Assembly: GCA_031553565.1 (NCBI GenBank)
Contig: JAVBLK010000007.1
Location: forward strand, 1 to 55,576
DNA length: 55,576 nt
Direction of reading: 5' to 3'
Origin: JAVBLK01 sp031553565
GTDB lineage: Bacteria; Bacillota; Clostridia; Christensenellales; DUVY01
The notes under the pieces were generated by a model that ran no database searches, was not told the origin of the DNA, and worked only from the letters and a program-made list of their open reading frames with translations. This document shows positions 1-8,149 of the stretch, one piece after another (position 1 is the first letter of the stretch; each line of letters begins with the position of its first letter). Made by a program: the position numbers and the translations under genes.

Positions 1-31
1 GGGTCGCAGCAAGCTGCGGGGAATTAAACCC
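1..31 (-). repeat. Edge fragment of a TACCCCGCAGC-type palindromic repeat
   Basis: Read on the minus strand this resembles the left part of the element at 48591-48691 (ACCCCGCAGC...GCTGCGG hairpin). It is cut by the window edge. Bases 1-220 hold no gene, only this fragment, the 80-132 hairpin and the 155-194 stem-loop. Confidence 0.45.
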
Positions 32-79
32 TGTACTCCCATTTTTCTTTTCTCGTCATCCTTACTTTCTTTTTTGGCC

Positions 80-132
80 GGACTATTTTCTTTTGACGGG
101 TCTTGTGCATTCTCGCTCAAAGAAAAATGTCC
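80..132. repeat. Short hairpin repeat, GGACATTTTT family, copy 1
   Basis: Imperfect inverted repeat: GGACTATTTTCTTTTGA pairs with TCAAAGAAAAATGTCC around a 21-nt loop. The loop (ACGGGTCTTGTGCATTCTCGC) is closely matched at 39345-39395, so this is a dispersed element and not a one-off terminator. Function unknown. Confidence 0.6.
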
Positions 133-154
133 GTAGATTAAGAGTTGCCTTTTT

Positions 155-194
155 ATAAAGGGCTGCCGCGTTTTTACACGCGACAGTCCTTTAT
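155..194 (-). terminator. Stem-loop downstream of the solute-binding lipoprotein gene
   Basis: A GC-rich stem (AAAGG.CTG.CGCGT against ACGCG.CAG.CCTTT) lies about 30 bases past the stop of the minus-strand gene. The uridine run on that side is weak, so it is a probable terminator or processing barrier. It suggests that gene is monocistronic or last in its operon. Confidence 0.5.
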
Positions 195-220
195 TGTTTT
201 TTATGCTGGATACGGTTTCT

Positions 221-1240
221 TTAAACCGCGTTTGCAAAGGTATTGTCAACGGCTTTACTGTGCGCGACCCGCTCAGATGCTTTCAGCCTGCCCGCGTTGA
301 TCATTATGTCCTGCATGAAATTGAAATCCTTTTCATTCATAACCGGCGTTTTCGCCCACGCGCTGATCGCCTTATACGATTCTACGACATAGCCGCATGA
401 GGTCACGTCGAAGCTGAAGGATTTTGCAAGTACGGCAGCAACGGTTGCGGTATCTTTTTCCATAAGGAAATCATAACCCTTTTTGACCGCATTCAAGAAT
501 TTTTGCGCTTGCTTGCTGTGCTTTTTCAGATAGCTGGGGGTTGCCGCAAAGGCGGTGAAAGGTACGTTACCGCTCTTTTCGCCCACAGATGCGACTATAA
601 ACGCCTTGCCCAAGGCTTGCTGCTGCGATGCGGTGGGCTCGAACATTGTGCAGTAATCGTATTTGCCCGCCGTATCCTGTGTGAATGTGGCGGCCAGCGT
701 GGCGAAGTCGTTGATGTCGGTAAACATATTGACCTGCTTTGCCCCGGTGGGAGTGGCCGAATGTGTGTAGCCTAATTGGGTCAAAACGTACCTGAGCGTC
801 ATTTCGGGCATTCCGCCGGGCCGCCCCATAATGACCGTCTTGCCCGACAGGTTATCCCAGGAAAAATCCGGTTCGGCCGTCTTGCCCATTAAAAAGCTGC
901 CGTCGCAGGCTGTAAGCTGCCCGAATATAACGGGCGCGTCCTGCTTGCCTTCGTTTTGTGTGTAAACGACCGTTTCGGGGCCGGAAAGCGCGATATCAGC
1001 CGCCTTCGTCATGACCGCGGTCAGCGCGTTCTGGCTGCCGTTGGCGTCGGTCATCGTGACGGTAAGGCCCTCGTCGGTAAAATAGCCGTTTTTGTCGGCG
1101 ATGTACAGCGGCGCATAGAAGATGCTATGCGTTACCTCGCTGACCCGGATAACGTTCGGGTCGTCTTGGCATGCCGAGAAAGTAAAGCATGCCGCAGCCG
1201 TCATTAAGAGCGCGGCAATAACGGCAAAGATTTTTTTCAT
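221..1240 (-). CDS. ABC transporter substrate-binding lipoprotein, NMT1/SsuA-like
   Basis: 339 residues. A lysine-start signal peptide ends in a lipobox (FSAC, Cys24), so the mature protein should be lipid-anchored on the outer face of the membrane. The body reads as a type II periplasmic-binding fold of the NMT1/ThiY/SsuA group: the 'IADKNGYFTDEGL' stretch after the first strand is typical of binders for thiamine precursors, sulfonates or nitrate-like ligands. The ligand cannot be told from sequence. No ATPase or permease gene is visible: downstream (bases 1-220) is non-coding and upstream lies a MITE, so the partner subunits must be elsewhere or beyond the window. A strong GGAGG ribosome site precedes the ATG. 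Confidence 0.8.
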   Translation of the reverse strand: MKKIFAVIAALLMTAAACFTFSACQDDPNVIRVSEVTHSIFYAPLYIADKNGYFTDEGLTVTMTDANGSQNALTAVMTKAADIALSGPETVVYTQNEGKQDAPVIFGQLTACDGSFLMGKTAEPDFSWDNLSGKTVIMGRPGGMPEMTLRYVLTQLGYTHSATPTGAKQVNMFTDINDFATLAATFTQDTAGKYDYCTMFEPTASQQQALGKAFIVASVGEKSGNVPFTAFAATPSYLKKHSKQAQKFLNAVKKGYDFLMEKDTATVAAVLAKSFSFDVTSCGYVVESYKAISAWAKTPVMNEKDFNFMQDIMINAGRLKASERVAHSKAVDNTFANAV

Positions 1241-1318
1241 TGATTTTCCTCCATAGTTTTTTATATAGTTTTTTTTGAGTACGAACGATTATGTAGCTTC
1301 CGGCTGCATATAAGTAAA

Positions 1319-1478
1319 GGAATCGCTGAATAATTCGATATAATTTATAGCCGCGTCTTTTTTGCCCGGGAATGCCTTCTTAACTTAGCAAATAGTTCTA
1401 CTATTTGCGTCAAAAACAAGTCATTTCTCGGGCTAAAAAATACTTGCTCTAAATTAATCTCATTTATTCATCGCTTCC
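1319..1478 (+). mobile_element. MITE copy 1 (about 160 bp)
   Basis: The ends GGAATCGCTGAATAATT and (reverse complement) GGAAGCGATGAATAAAT form terminal inverted repeats, and TAAA flanks both sides as a 4-bp target duplication. A GCAAATAGttctaCTATTTGC hairpin sits inside. Related copies are at 23006-23163 and 41511-41669, and the ends match the IS5-type element at 54917-55576. It fills most of the 350-bp gap between the two lipoprotein genes. Confidence 0.8.
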
Positions 1479-1590
1479 TAAACAGTTTGCAATATCAGTT
1501 TATTCGCATAACCGCGCCCGATGTGACATAAAAATAGACAAAAGGGAAAAGCGCCCGAAATTTGCGGGTAAATAAAACAAAAGGAGTACT

Positions 1591-2286
1591 ATGAAAAAAA
1601 CAAGGATTTATAAGGCAGCGGTTCTTGTGCTGACACTTTTGATTGCCGCAGGTATACTGGCTGCGTGCGGCAGCGGCGTGGATTCGGCAATCACCAATAA
1701 TATTTCCGAGCTGACCACTAACATTTTCGCGGGCAATTCCGAAAACATCGAGGTCACTCTGACAACGGGCGAGCGTGAAGCGCCCTATGCGGTCGACGGC
1801 GTTTCAAGCGCGCGCAGCCCGTATACGATCGTGTCGATAAAGCCGTTGTCGCAGGGAAGCGATCAGACGGCGTACGACTATGTTATAAAGGCCGATAAAA
1901 ACGAGTACAGGGGAAAATTGAACCTGCATCCGTTCGGTATAACCTTTACCGACACTATCAGTAAAAAGACTTCCGGCACGGTCAGTATCACGGTTTCACG
2001 CGGAGAGTATACCGAGGAAATATCGCTTAACCCGCAGCATAACGCAAATATGATATCCTGGGAAACGGCGCTGGAAACAGGGATAAACTGTATAAGGAGC
2101 GAGGTCAGCTCGCTTTACCAGGGCAAGAAATTGAACGGCGAGGTGTACGTGCGCTTTACCGGCGACCCGATGAACGAAAGCCCGGATTATTTTTGGTACA
2201 TAGCGGTCGTCGGCAATAACGGCAAGACCTATGCCGCGCTGATCAATCCGTTGTCCGGCGAGGTCGTGGCGGCAAAGAAGATATAA
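1591..2286 (+). CDS. Putative lipoprotein of unknown function
   Basis: 231 residues. The N-terminus is a signal peptide with lipobox LAAC (Cys26), preceded by an AAAGGAG ribosome site at good spacing, so an exported lipid-anchored protein is expected. The rest is soluble and beta-rich in appearance, with no motif I recognise; the C-terminal 'YAALINPLSGEVVAAKKI' resembles the last strands of PepSY-like modules (substrate-interacting, peptidase-inhibitor type folds), but this is a weak analogy. It stands alone between two repeat-filled gaps, on the opposite strand to the solute-binding protein. Confidence 0.6.
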   Translation: MKKTRIYKAAVLVLTLLIAAGILAACGSGVDSAITNNISELTTNIFAGNSENIEVTLTTGEREAPYAVDGVSSARSPYTIVSIKPLSQGSDQTAYDYVIKADKNEYRGKLNLHPFGITFTDTISKKTSGTVSITVSRGEYTEEISLNPQHNANMISWETALETGINCIRSEVSSLYQGKKLNGEVYVRFTGDPMNESPDYFWYIAVVGNNGKTYAALINPLSGEVVAAKKI

Positions 2287-2287
2287 A

Positions 2288-2453
2288 CCGCAGGCGCTTT
2301 CGCGTTGCGAAAGCCGCCCCTTCCGGGCGCGCGGCGTGACCCGCCGCTGCCTTCTCTTGCAACCGGCGTCGCCCGAAATCAAATGTCCGCCTGCGGCTGC
2401 CGCTTGTTTCGGACTCCTTGGTCTAGAGCCGCAGGCGCTTTCGCGTTGCGAAA
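2288..2453. repeat. Pair of 25-bp direct repeats with internal hairpin
   Basis: CCGCAGGCGCTTTCGCGTTG and its next five bases occur at 2288-2312 and again at 2429-2453, 141 bp apart. Each contains the hairpin CTTTCGCgttGCGAAA. The rest of the 2287-2634 gap shows no convincing gene; short frames through it are made of repeat sequence. Confidence 0.6.
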
Positions 2454-2586
2454 AAGCAATATCGCGCATTTGCGCATATGCGAATCTACTGTATAAGGGT
2501 TTGTTACGCGCCGGCCGAAGAGGAAAATTTGGCCGGCGTTTAAATTTTTGTCTCACATCCGCGCTTTTTTATATTTTATCCACCTG

Positions 2587-2592
2587 TATAAT
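2587..2592 (+). promoter_or_regulatory. Possible -10 box for dprA
   Basis: TATAAT preceded by CCTG. No good -35 box is visible. It would place the transcript start near 2599, which favours the ATG at 2635 over upstream TTG/ATG alternatives for dprA. Confidence 0.35.
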
Positions 2593-2634
2593 TTTGCTTG
2601 CGTTTTGGCGTCCTGTTTTGTTATAACAGTTGCT

Positions 2635-3501
2635 ATGGGGGCAGACTGCCGAATAATAAAAGCCGGTGAAACAGACTTCCCGGCCGTATTAAGCAACATA
2701 GATACGCCGCCGTCCGTACTATATACGCGCGGCGATATTTCGCTGTTAAAAAGTAATTGTATGGCTGTCGTGGGCAGCCGCAGATGTACGCGCTACGGCC
2801 GCGATGTCACCAAAATGTTCGTTGAAGGCCTTGTCAGGAACGGCTTTACGATCGTCAGCGGGCTGGCGTCGGGCATCGACACGGTCGCGCACGAGGCCGC
2901 GCTGGCCTGCGGCGGCAAGACTGTCGCGGTGTTAGGCGGCGGTTTTAATAATATCTATCCGCCCGAGAATACGAACCTGTACAATTTGATCTGCGAAAAA
3001 GGTTTGTGTATATCCGAATATGCGCCTGACGTGCCGCCTACGCGCTTTTCCTTTCCGATGCGAAACCGCATTATCAGCGGTATATCGGTCGGCGCGCTCG
3101 TTACCGAGGCCGGGGAAAAGAGCGGCGCGCTGATTACCGCTTACCGCGCCCTCGACCAGGGCAAGGAAGTGTTCGCGGTGCCGGGCAGTATCCTTACCGA
3201 CACGCAGAAAGGGGCGAACGCGCTGATAACAAAGGGCCATGCGCTGCCGGTCATGTCAACCGAGGATATAACGCGGCGGCTGGGTATCGAGTACCGGCCG
3301 GAGGGAAAAACTTCGGCGCTGCAGCTTGACATGGAACAGGAAAGGATATTAAATATACTGAAAACTGACGGCGAACAGCACATAGACAGCCTGATCGTAA
3401 AAACCGGTATGGCGCTGCCGCAGCTGAACAGTATGCTGTTTACATTAGAGCTTGCCGGAATAATCGCCAAGCTGCCGGGTAACTATTTTAAGGCGTTATG
3501 A
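2635..3501 (+). CDS. dprA: DNA-processing protein DprA
   Basis: 288 residues from the ATG at 2635; the frame is open upstream to a TTG at 2548, but the extra residues look unlike DprA and lie across the likely promoter. The protein loads RecA on incoming single-stranded DNA during transformation. The Rossmann-like core is clear: 'VVGSRRCTRYG', the 'IVSGLASGID' GxASGID loop, 'VAVLGGG', and the 'FPMRNRIISG' and 'SGALITA' signatures. A winged-helix DprA domain occupies the last 60 residues. There is no N-terminal SAM domain. It directly precedes topA, as in many Firmicutes (there often dprA-topA-trmFO). Competence itself cannot be inferred, since dprA is retained widely. Confidence 0.93.
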   Translation: MGADCRIIKAGETDFPAVLSNIDTPPSVLYTRGDISLLKSNCMAVVGSRRCTRYGRDVTKMFVEGLVRNGFTIVSGLASGIDTVAHEAALACGGKTVAVLGGGFNNIYPPENTNLYNLICEKGLCISEYAPDVPPTRFSFPMRNRIISGISVGALVTEAGEKSGALITAYRALDQGKEVFAVPGSILTDTQKGANALITKGHALPVMSTEDITRRLGIEYRPEGKTSALQLDMEQERILNILKTDGEQHIDSLIVKTGMALPQLNSMLFTLELAGIIAKLPGNYFKAL

Positions 3502-3561
3502 GAATAGCTTAAGCATTCAAATATAAAGATCACATAGCATTTCAATAAATAAAGGAAACCA

Positions 3562-5904
3562 ATGAATTTAGTTATCATCGAAGGCGCGGGAAAGAAAGAA
3601 ACAATTGAAAAATACCTCGGTACGGGGTATAAGGTTTTTGCTACAAAGGGCCATGTAAGGGATCTGCCGGTGCATTCGCTGGCTGTAAACGTCGGCAATA
3701 ATTTCGAGCCGCGTTATGTCATTATGGAAGATAAAAAGGCGATCGTGGACGACCTGATAAAAAAGGCCAAGGCCGCCGACCAGGTTTTCCTTGCGACCGA
3801 CCCTGACCGCGAGGGCGAGGCCATTTCGTGGCACCTTGCGCATATACTCGATATACCCGAAAACAAGAAGGTCCGTATCGAATTCAACGAGATCAGCAAG
3901 AAAGCTGTCATGAGTGCGCTTTCCGCCCCGCGTGAGATCGACATAAACCTTGTAAACGCGCAGCAGGCAAGGCGCGTCCTCGACCGCCTTGTGGGCTACA
4001 AGCTGTCGCCGGTGCTGTGCAAAAAGATACAAAAAAACCTTTCTGCAGGACGGGTGCAGTCTGTTACCCTAAAGCTGGTCGTCGACCGCGAGCGCGAGAT
4101 ACTTAACTTCAAGCCGGAGGAATACTGGACGCTGACAGCGCACCTTTATAAGGACGGACAGAAGTCGCTGCTGTTCAAGGCTGTGCTGACGCATAAGGAC
4201 GGCAAGAAAATAAAGGTCACGTCAAAGGCGCAGATGGACGCGGTATTAAAGGATATCGAAAACGCAGTCTATACGGTCTCGTCCATAAAAAAGAGCGTGA
4301 CAAAATTTCACGCGCCCGCGCCGTTTATCACCAGCACTATGCAGCAGGACGCGCTGAACAAGCTGGGCATGTCCCTTAAAATGACTCAGAGCGCCGCGCA
4401 GGAGCTGTACGAAGGCGTGGCCTTAGGCAGCGAGGGAAAGACCGCGCTCGTCACCTATATAAGGACGGACAGCGTCAGGGTCAGTCCCGACGCTATCGCC
4501 GCCGCGCGGGAATATATCGCGGGCAGGTACGGAGAAAAATATATCCCGGAAAAGCCCAATTATTATACCTCGAAAAAGAGCGCGCAGGACGCCCACGAGG
4601 CGATCCGGCCGATCGCGGTAGAGCGCACGCCCGACAGCGTCAAGCAGTTTTTGACCCCCGCAAATTATAAATTGTACAAGCTTATTTACGAAAGGTTTTT
4701 GGCCAGCCAGATGTCAGAGGCGCTGTACAACACGGTCGCGGTCGATATCGCGGCAAACAACTGCACCTTCCGCGCAAACGGCAGGACTGTGCTTTTCGAG
4801 GGCTTTACCGCCGTCTATAATTCGCACGTCGAGGAAAGTAATAAGGACGGCGCCGATGGCGACAACGCAAAGATCCCGCCGCTTGCCGAAGGCGAAAAGG
4901 TCAATTTAGAAAAGCTCAATCCGGAACAGAAGTTTACCAAGCCGCCGGCAAGATACACCGAGGCAAGCTTGGTCAAGGCAATGGAGGACAAGGGTATCGG
5001 CAGGCCGGCAACGTATACGCCGACGGTCGCGATCCTGTTCTCGCGCAGCTATATCGAAAAAGACGGCAAGGCGCTGAAACCGACCGAGCTGGGCTTTCAG
5101 GTCACAGATATGCTGGTCAAGTACTTCAAGGACGTGATGAACATACAGTTTACCGCCGAGATGGAGGAAAAGCTGGACAATATCGAAGAAGGCGGCAAGA
5201 TCTGGCAGAACGTTATAGCCGATTTTTACAACGGTTTCGAGGAAAAAATAGCGTTTGCGATGGGCGACTCGTTCTCCTTGAAGCCTGCCGATGAGGAGAC
5301 TGATATCATTTGCGACAAATGCGGCGGCCCGATGGTGATCAAGACCGGCAAGTTCGGCAGGTTTGTTTCCTGCAAGAACTACCCGAAATGTAAGAATATT
5401 AAAAATATCGATGAAAAGGGGAACGTTGTGGAAAAAAGTGAGAAACCGGCGGGAGAGCCGTCCGGCTTAAAGTGCGAAAAGTGCGGCGCGGATATGGTGA
5501 TGAAGGACGGAAAGTTCGGGAAATTCTTGTCGTGCTCGGCTTACCCGAAATGCAAGAACATCAAAAACGTCGATAAGGACGGCAACGTCCTGGAAAAGGG
5601 ACAGCGCGCCGAGCCCGAGGTGTCCGATAAAACATGTGACAAGTGCGGAAAGCCGATGGTCGTAAAGCAGGGCAGATTCGGCAAGTTCCTGTCGTGCAGC
5701 GGCTATCCCGACTGCAAGAACATACTTAATATCGCGCGTGACGGCAGTATTTCCGCCCCTAAGCCCAAGGAGCCTGCGGTCGAGACTGATGTCGTGTGCG
5801 AAAAATGCGGCGCCAGGATGGTGGTCAAGACGGGCGTAAAAGGAAAATTCCTGGCGTGCCCCGGATACCCTAAATGTAAGAACGCGAAGCCGTACAGCGG
5901 CTGA
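3562..5904 (+). CDS. topA: DNA topoisomerase I
   Basis: 780 residues. This type IA enzyme relaxes negative supercoils. The TOPRIM domain carries TDPDREGE at residues 79-86, and the catalytic tyrosine is Tyr299 in the 'TYIRTDS' motif. From about residue 584 to the end there are four tandem C4 zinc-ribbon modules of the form CxKCG...GxFxxC..YPxCKN, each separated by a charged linker. A repeated C-terminus like this is normal for Firmicute TopA, although the number varies between species. An AAAGGAA ribosome site lies just before the ATG. Spacing to trmFO is short, so the two are probably co-transcribed. Confidence 0.97.
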   Translation: MNLVIIEGAGKKETIEKYLGTGYKVFATKGHVRDLPVHSLAVNVGNNFEPRYVIMEDKKAIVDDLIKKAKAADQVFLATDPDREGEAISWHLAHILDIPENKKVRIEFNEISKKAVMSALSAPREIDINLVNAQQARRVLDRLVGYKLSPVLCKKIQKNLSAGRVQSVTLKLVVDREREILNFKPEEYWTLTAHLYKDGQKSLLFKAVLTHKDGKKIKVTSKAQMDAVLKDIENAVYTVSSIKKSVTKFHAPAPFITSTMQQDALNKLGMSLKMTQSAAQELYEGVALGSEGKTALVTYIRTDSVRVSPDAIAAAREYIAGRYGEKYIPEKPNYYTSKKSAQDAHEAIRPIAVERTPDSVKQFLTPANYKLYKLIYERFLASQMSEALYNTVAVDIAANNCTFRANGRTVLFEGFTAVYNSHVEESNKDGADGDNAKIPPLAEGEKVNLEKLNPEQKFTKPPARYTEASLVKAMEDKGIGRPATYTPTVAILFSRSYIEKDGKALKPTELGFQVTDMLVKYFKDVMNIQFTAEMEEKLDNIEEGGKIWQNVIADFYNGFEEKIAFAMGDSFSLKPADEETDIICDKCGGPMVIKTGKFGRFVSCKNYPKCKNIKNIDEKGNVVEKSEKPAGEPSGLKCEKCGADMVMKDGKFGKFLSCSAYPKCKNIKNVDKDGNVLEKGQRAEPEVSDKTCDKCGKPMVVKQGRFGKFLSCSGYPDCKNILNIARDGSISAPKPKEPAVETDVVCEKCGARMVVKTGVKGKFLACPGYPKCKNAKPYSG

Positions 5905-5950
5905 CCGGCGGTTTGCTCCGCCCGTGACGGCAAGAATTTTTTTACAGCAG

Positions 5951-7261
5951 ATGATTAAGCAGCAGAAAGAAGTAATTATAATAGGCGCGGGGCTGGCCGG
6001 ATGCGAGGCGGCGCGCCAGTTGTCGAAGCGCGGTGTAAAATCCGTGCTTTTTGATATCAAGCCGCAGCGCATGACGCCCGCGCACAGCAATCCTTGTTTC
6101 GCGGAGCTGGTGTGCAGCAATTCCTTAAAGAGCGAGGATGTTTTGACCGCGTCGGGATTGCTCAAGGCCGAGATGCGCATCATGGATTCTCTGGTTTTAA
6201 GCGCGGCGGAAGGCTGCCGCGTGGCGGCGGGTACTGCGCTGGCGGTTGACAGGGATCTTTTTTCGGAAAAAATCACAGAAATTATCAAAAACGACGCGAA
6301 TATAACAATAAAATGCGGCGAGGTGTCGGTTTTCGATAAGGACGCCGTTTATATTGTTGCAGCCGGGCCCTTATGTACGCCCGCGCTTCTATCGGAAATA
6401 TCAAGGCTTTGCGGCAGCGGGAACCTTTCTTTTTATGATGCCGCCGCGCCTATAGTCACCGAGGAAAGCATAGACTTTGAATCGGCTTTCAGGGGTGCGA
6501 GGTACGGCAAGGGCGGCGACGATTATATCAATTGCCCGATGGACAAGCAGCAGTACCTAAGCTTTTTGAACGCGCTTATTACCGCCGATATTGTGAAGCT
6601 GAAGGATTTCGAGGACGGCAGCGTTTTCGAGGGCTGTATGCCGGTCGAGGTGCTGGCAAAACGCGGCGGCGACGCCATACGTTTCGGCCCGTTAAAGCCG
6701 GTCGGGCTGACCTGTCCCGACGGCACAAAGCCATACGCCGCCGTGCAGCTGCGCCGCGAAAAGGCCGCGGGGGAGATATTCAACATTGTAGGCTTCCAGA
6801 CAAACCTGACTTTCAAGGCGCAAAAGCAGGTCTTTTCTCTTATCCCCGCGCTCAAAAACGCAGAATTCGTACGGTACGGCGTAATGCACCGCAACTCTTT
6901 TTTAAACGCGCCTAAGGTTTTGGACGGTTGCGGGCGGCTGAAAGCCGCGCCAAACATCTTTATCGCAGGTCAGCTCTCAGGCGTCGAGGGTTATATGGAG
7001 AGCGCGGTAAGCGGCATAATGGCAGGGATAAACGCGGCAGGGCTTGTTTTGGGCAGGCCGCTTATAACGCTTTCTGCGGACACGATGACCGGCGCGCTGT
7101 TCAACTATCTTACAAATGCGTCCGAAAAGCATTTTCAGCCGATGAACGCCAATTTCGGCATCCTTAATCCGCTGGCTGTTGCAAATAAAAAAGCGCGGTA
7201 TCAGGCCTTTTACGACCGGGCAATAAACGAAATAACCCGTGCTTTTCCCGTCGTTATATAA
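5951..7261 (+). CDS. trmFO: Methylenetetrahydrofolate-tRNA-(uracil-5-)-methyltransferase TrmFO
   Basis: 436 residues from the ATG at 5951; a GTG at 5924 in the same frame is possible, and neither has a clear ribosome site. The flavoprotein makes m5U54 in the T-loop of tRNA using methylene-THF. The N-terminus has the FAD-binding dinucleotide fold (VIIIGAGLAGCEAA), then the GidA-family signature region 'HSNPCFAELVCSNSL', which separates TrmFO from MnmG. The C-terminus ends with the usual 'NFGILNPL' segment. Position after topA is conserved in Firmicutes; xerC, often next, is absent here. Confidence 0.94.
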   Translation: MIKQQKEVIIIGAGLAGCEAARQLSKRGVKSVLFDIKPQRMTPAHSNPCFAELVCSNSLKSEDVLTASGLLKAEMRIMDSLVLSAAEGCRVAAGTALAVDRDLFSEKITEIIKNDANITIKCGEVSVFDKDAVYIVAAGPLCTPALLSEISRLCGSGNLSFYDAAAPIVTEESIDFESAFRGARYGKGGDDYINCPMDKQQYLSFLNALITADIVKLKDFEDGSVFEGCMPVEVLAKRGGDAIRFGPLKPVGLTCPDGTKPYAAVQLRREKAAGEIFNIVGFQTNLTFKAQKQVFSLIPALKNAEFVRYGVMHRNSFLNAPKVLDGCGRLKAAPNIFIAGQLSGVEGYMESAVSGIMAGINAAGLVLGRPLITLSADTMTGALFNYLTNASEKHFQPMNANFGILNPLAVANKKARYQAFYDRAINEITRAFPVVI

Positions 7262-7329
7262 ATGACATTTTTTTGTCGATAATCCGTCACGGCTTTTGCC
7301 TATCCTATATTTATGCGCCGCGTGTTCGC

Positions 7330-7358
7330 TTTACAAAATCAGGCTTTTTTGCTATTAT
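7330..7358 (+). promoter_or_regulatory. Sigma-A-type promoter for hslVU
   Basis: TTTACA, 17-base spacer, TATTAT, with a TG one base before the -10. It gives a leader of about 100 nt before hslV and restarts transcription after trmFO. Confidence 0.55.
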
Positions 7359-7467
7359 GATCTATAAAGCGTTTGCATAAAAGTCTTGCGGACGCCTTAT
7401 ATTCAGCCGATGGCCAAAAAACGGAAGCGGCGGCGCAAAAAAACAAAATGGAGACAATTTAAGTTAT

Positions 7468-8001
7468 ATGGAACTACACGGAACTACTATCGTTGCCGTA
7501 AAGCACGGCGGCAAGACCGCGATCGCGGGCGACGGGCAGGTGACGGGCGGACAGAACTATGTAATGAAGAACAACGCTATAAAGGTGCGCAGGATATTCT
7601 CCGGCAAGGTCATAACGGGCTTTGCGGGCTCTGTCGCCGACGCGTTCACTTTATCCGAGCGTTTCGAGGAAATGCTGCATAAATACAGCGGGAACCTTAT
7701 GCGCAGCGCGGTCGAGCTGGCGCAGATGTGGCGCGGCGACAAGTTTTTAAGGCGGCTGGAGGCTATGATGATCGTAGCCGACCAGGAGACCCTCCTGATC
7801 ATCAGCGGCATGGGCGACGTCATCGACCCGGAGGACGGCGTGTGCGCGATCGGCAGCGGCGGGAACTACGCGCTTGCCGCGGCAAGGGCAATGCTGCAAA
7901 CGACCAAGCTTTCGGCAAAGGATATTGCCTTTAAGGCTATAAAAATAGCCAGCGAGATCTGTATCTTCACAAACGACAGTATCATTGTTGAGGAGATATA
8001 A
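7468..8001 (+). CDS. hslV: ATP-dependent protease proteolytic subunit HslV (ClpQ)
   Basis: 177 residues. It is the proteasome-like N-terminal nucleophile peptidase that forms a double hexamer and works with HslU in the cytoplasm. The conserved core starts 'TTIVAVK' and continues 'IAGDGQVT'. The family nucleophile Thr lies at residue 6, after a short MELHG leader that must be removed for activity; in B. subtilis the leader differs and Ser2 acts. The ribosome site (GGAG) is rather far from the ATG. hslU follows after a 148-bp spacer containing a stem-loop. Confidence 0.94.
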   Translation: MELHGTTIVAVKHGGKTAIAGDGQVTGGQNYVMKNNAIKVRRIFSGKVITGFAGSVADAFTLSERFEEMLHKYSGNLMRSAVELAQMWRGDKFLRRLEAMMIVADQETLLIISGMGDVIDPEDGVCAIGSGGNYALAAARAMLQTTKLSAKDIAFKAIKIASEICIFTNDSIIVEEI

Positions 8002-8078
8002 TTCGCATTTTCTTTGGCGCGGCATATCAGGGCTGCCCGTCATTCGAGCCCGGCGAGGGAAAGATAAATAATGGAGAA

Positions 8079-8114
8079 GGGCGGCAGCGAAAGATACAAG
8101 TATCTCCGCCTTTT
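8079..8114 (+). terminator. Stem-loop between hslV and hslU
   Basis: GGCGG...AGATAcaagTATCT..CCGCC followed by TTTT. It may attenuate read-through or stabilise the hslV message end; the short U-run makes it a weak terminator candidate. Confidence 0.35.
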
Positions 8115-8149
8115 GATAAAAAAATAGTATTTTCAGGAGTAATTAATAA

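Noticed and set aside
2305..2626. Short proteins encoded in the repeat-rich gap before dprA
   Set aside because: Frames are made of the 25-bp direct repeats and lack ribosome sites and family signals.
5467..6288. Long minus-strand frame (273 residues) opposite topA/trmFO
   Set aside because: It mirrors the third-position pattern of topA and trmFO, has no family signature, and spans two well-supported plus-strand genes.
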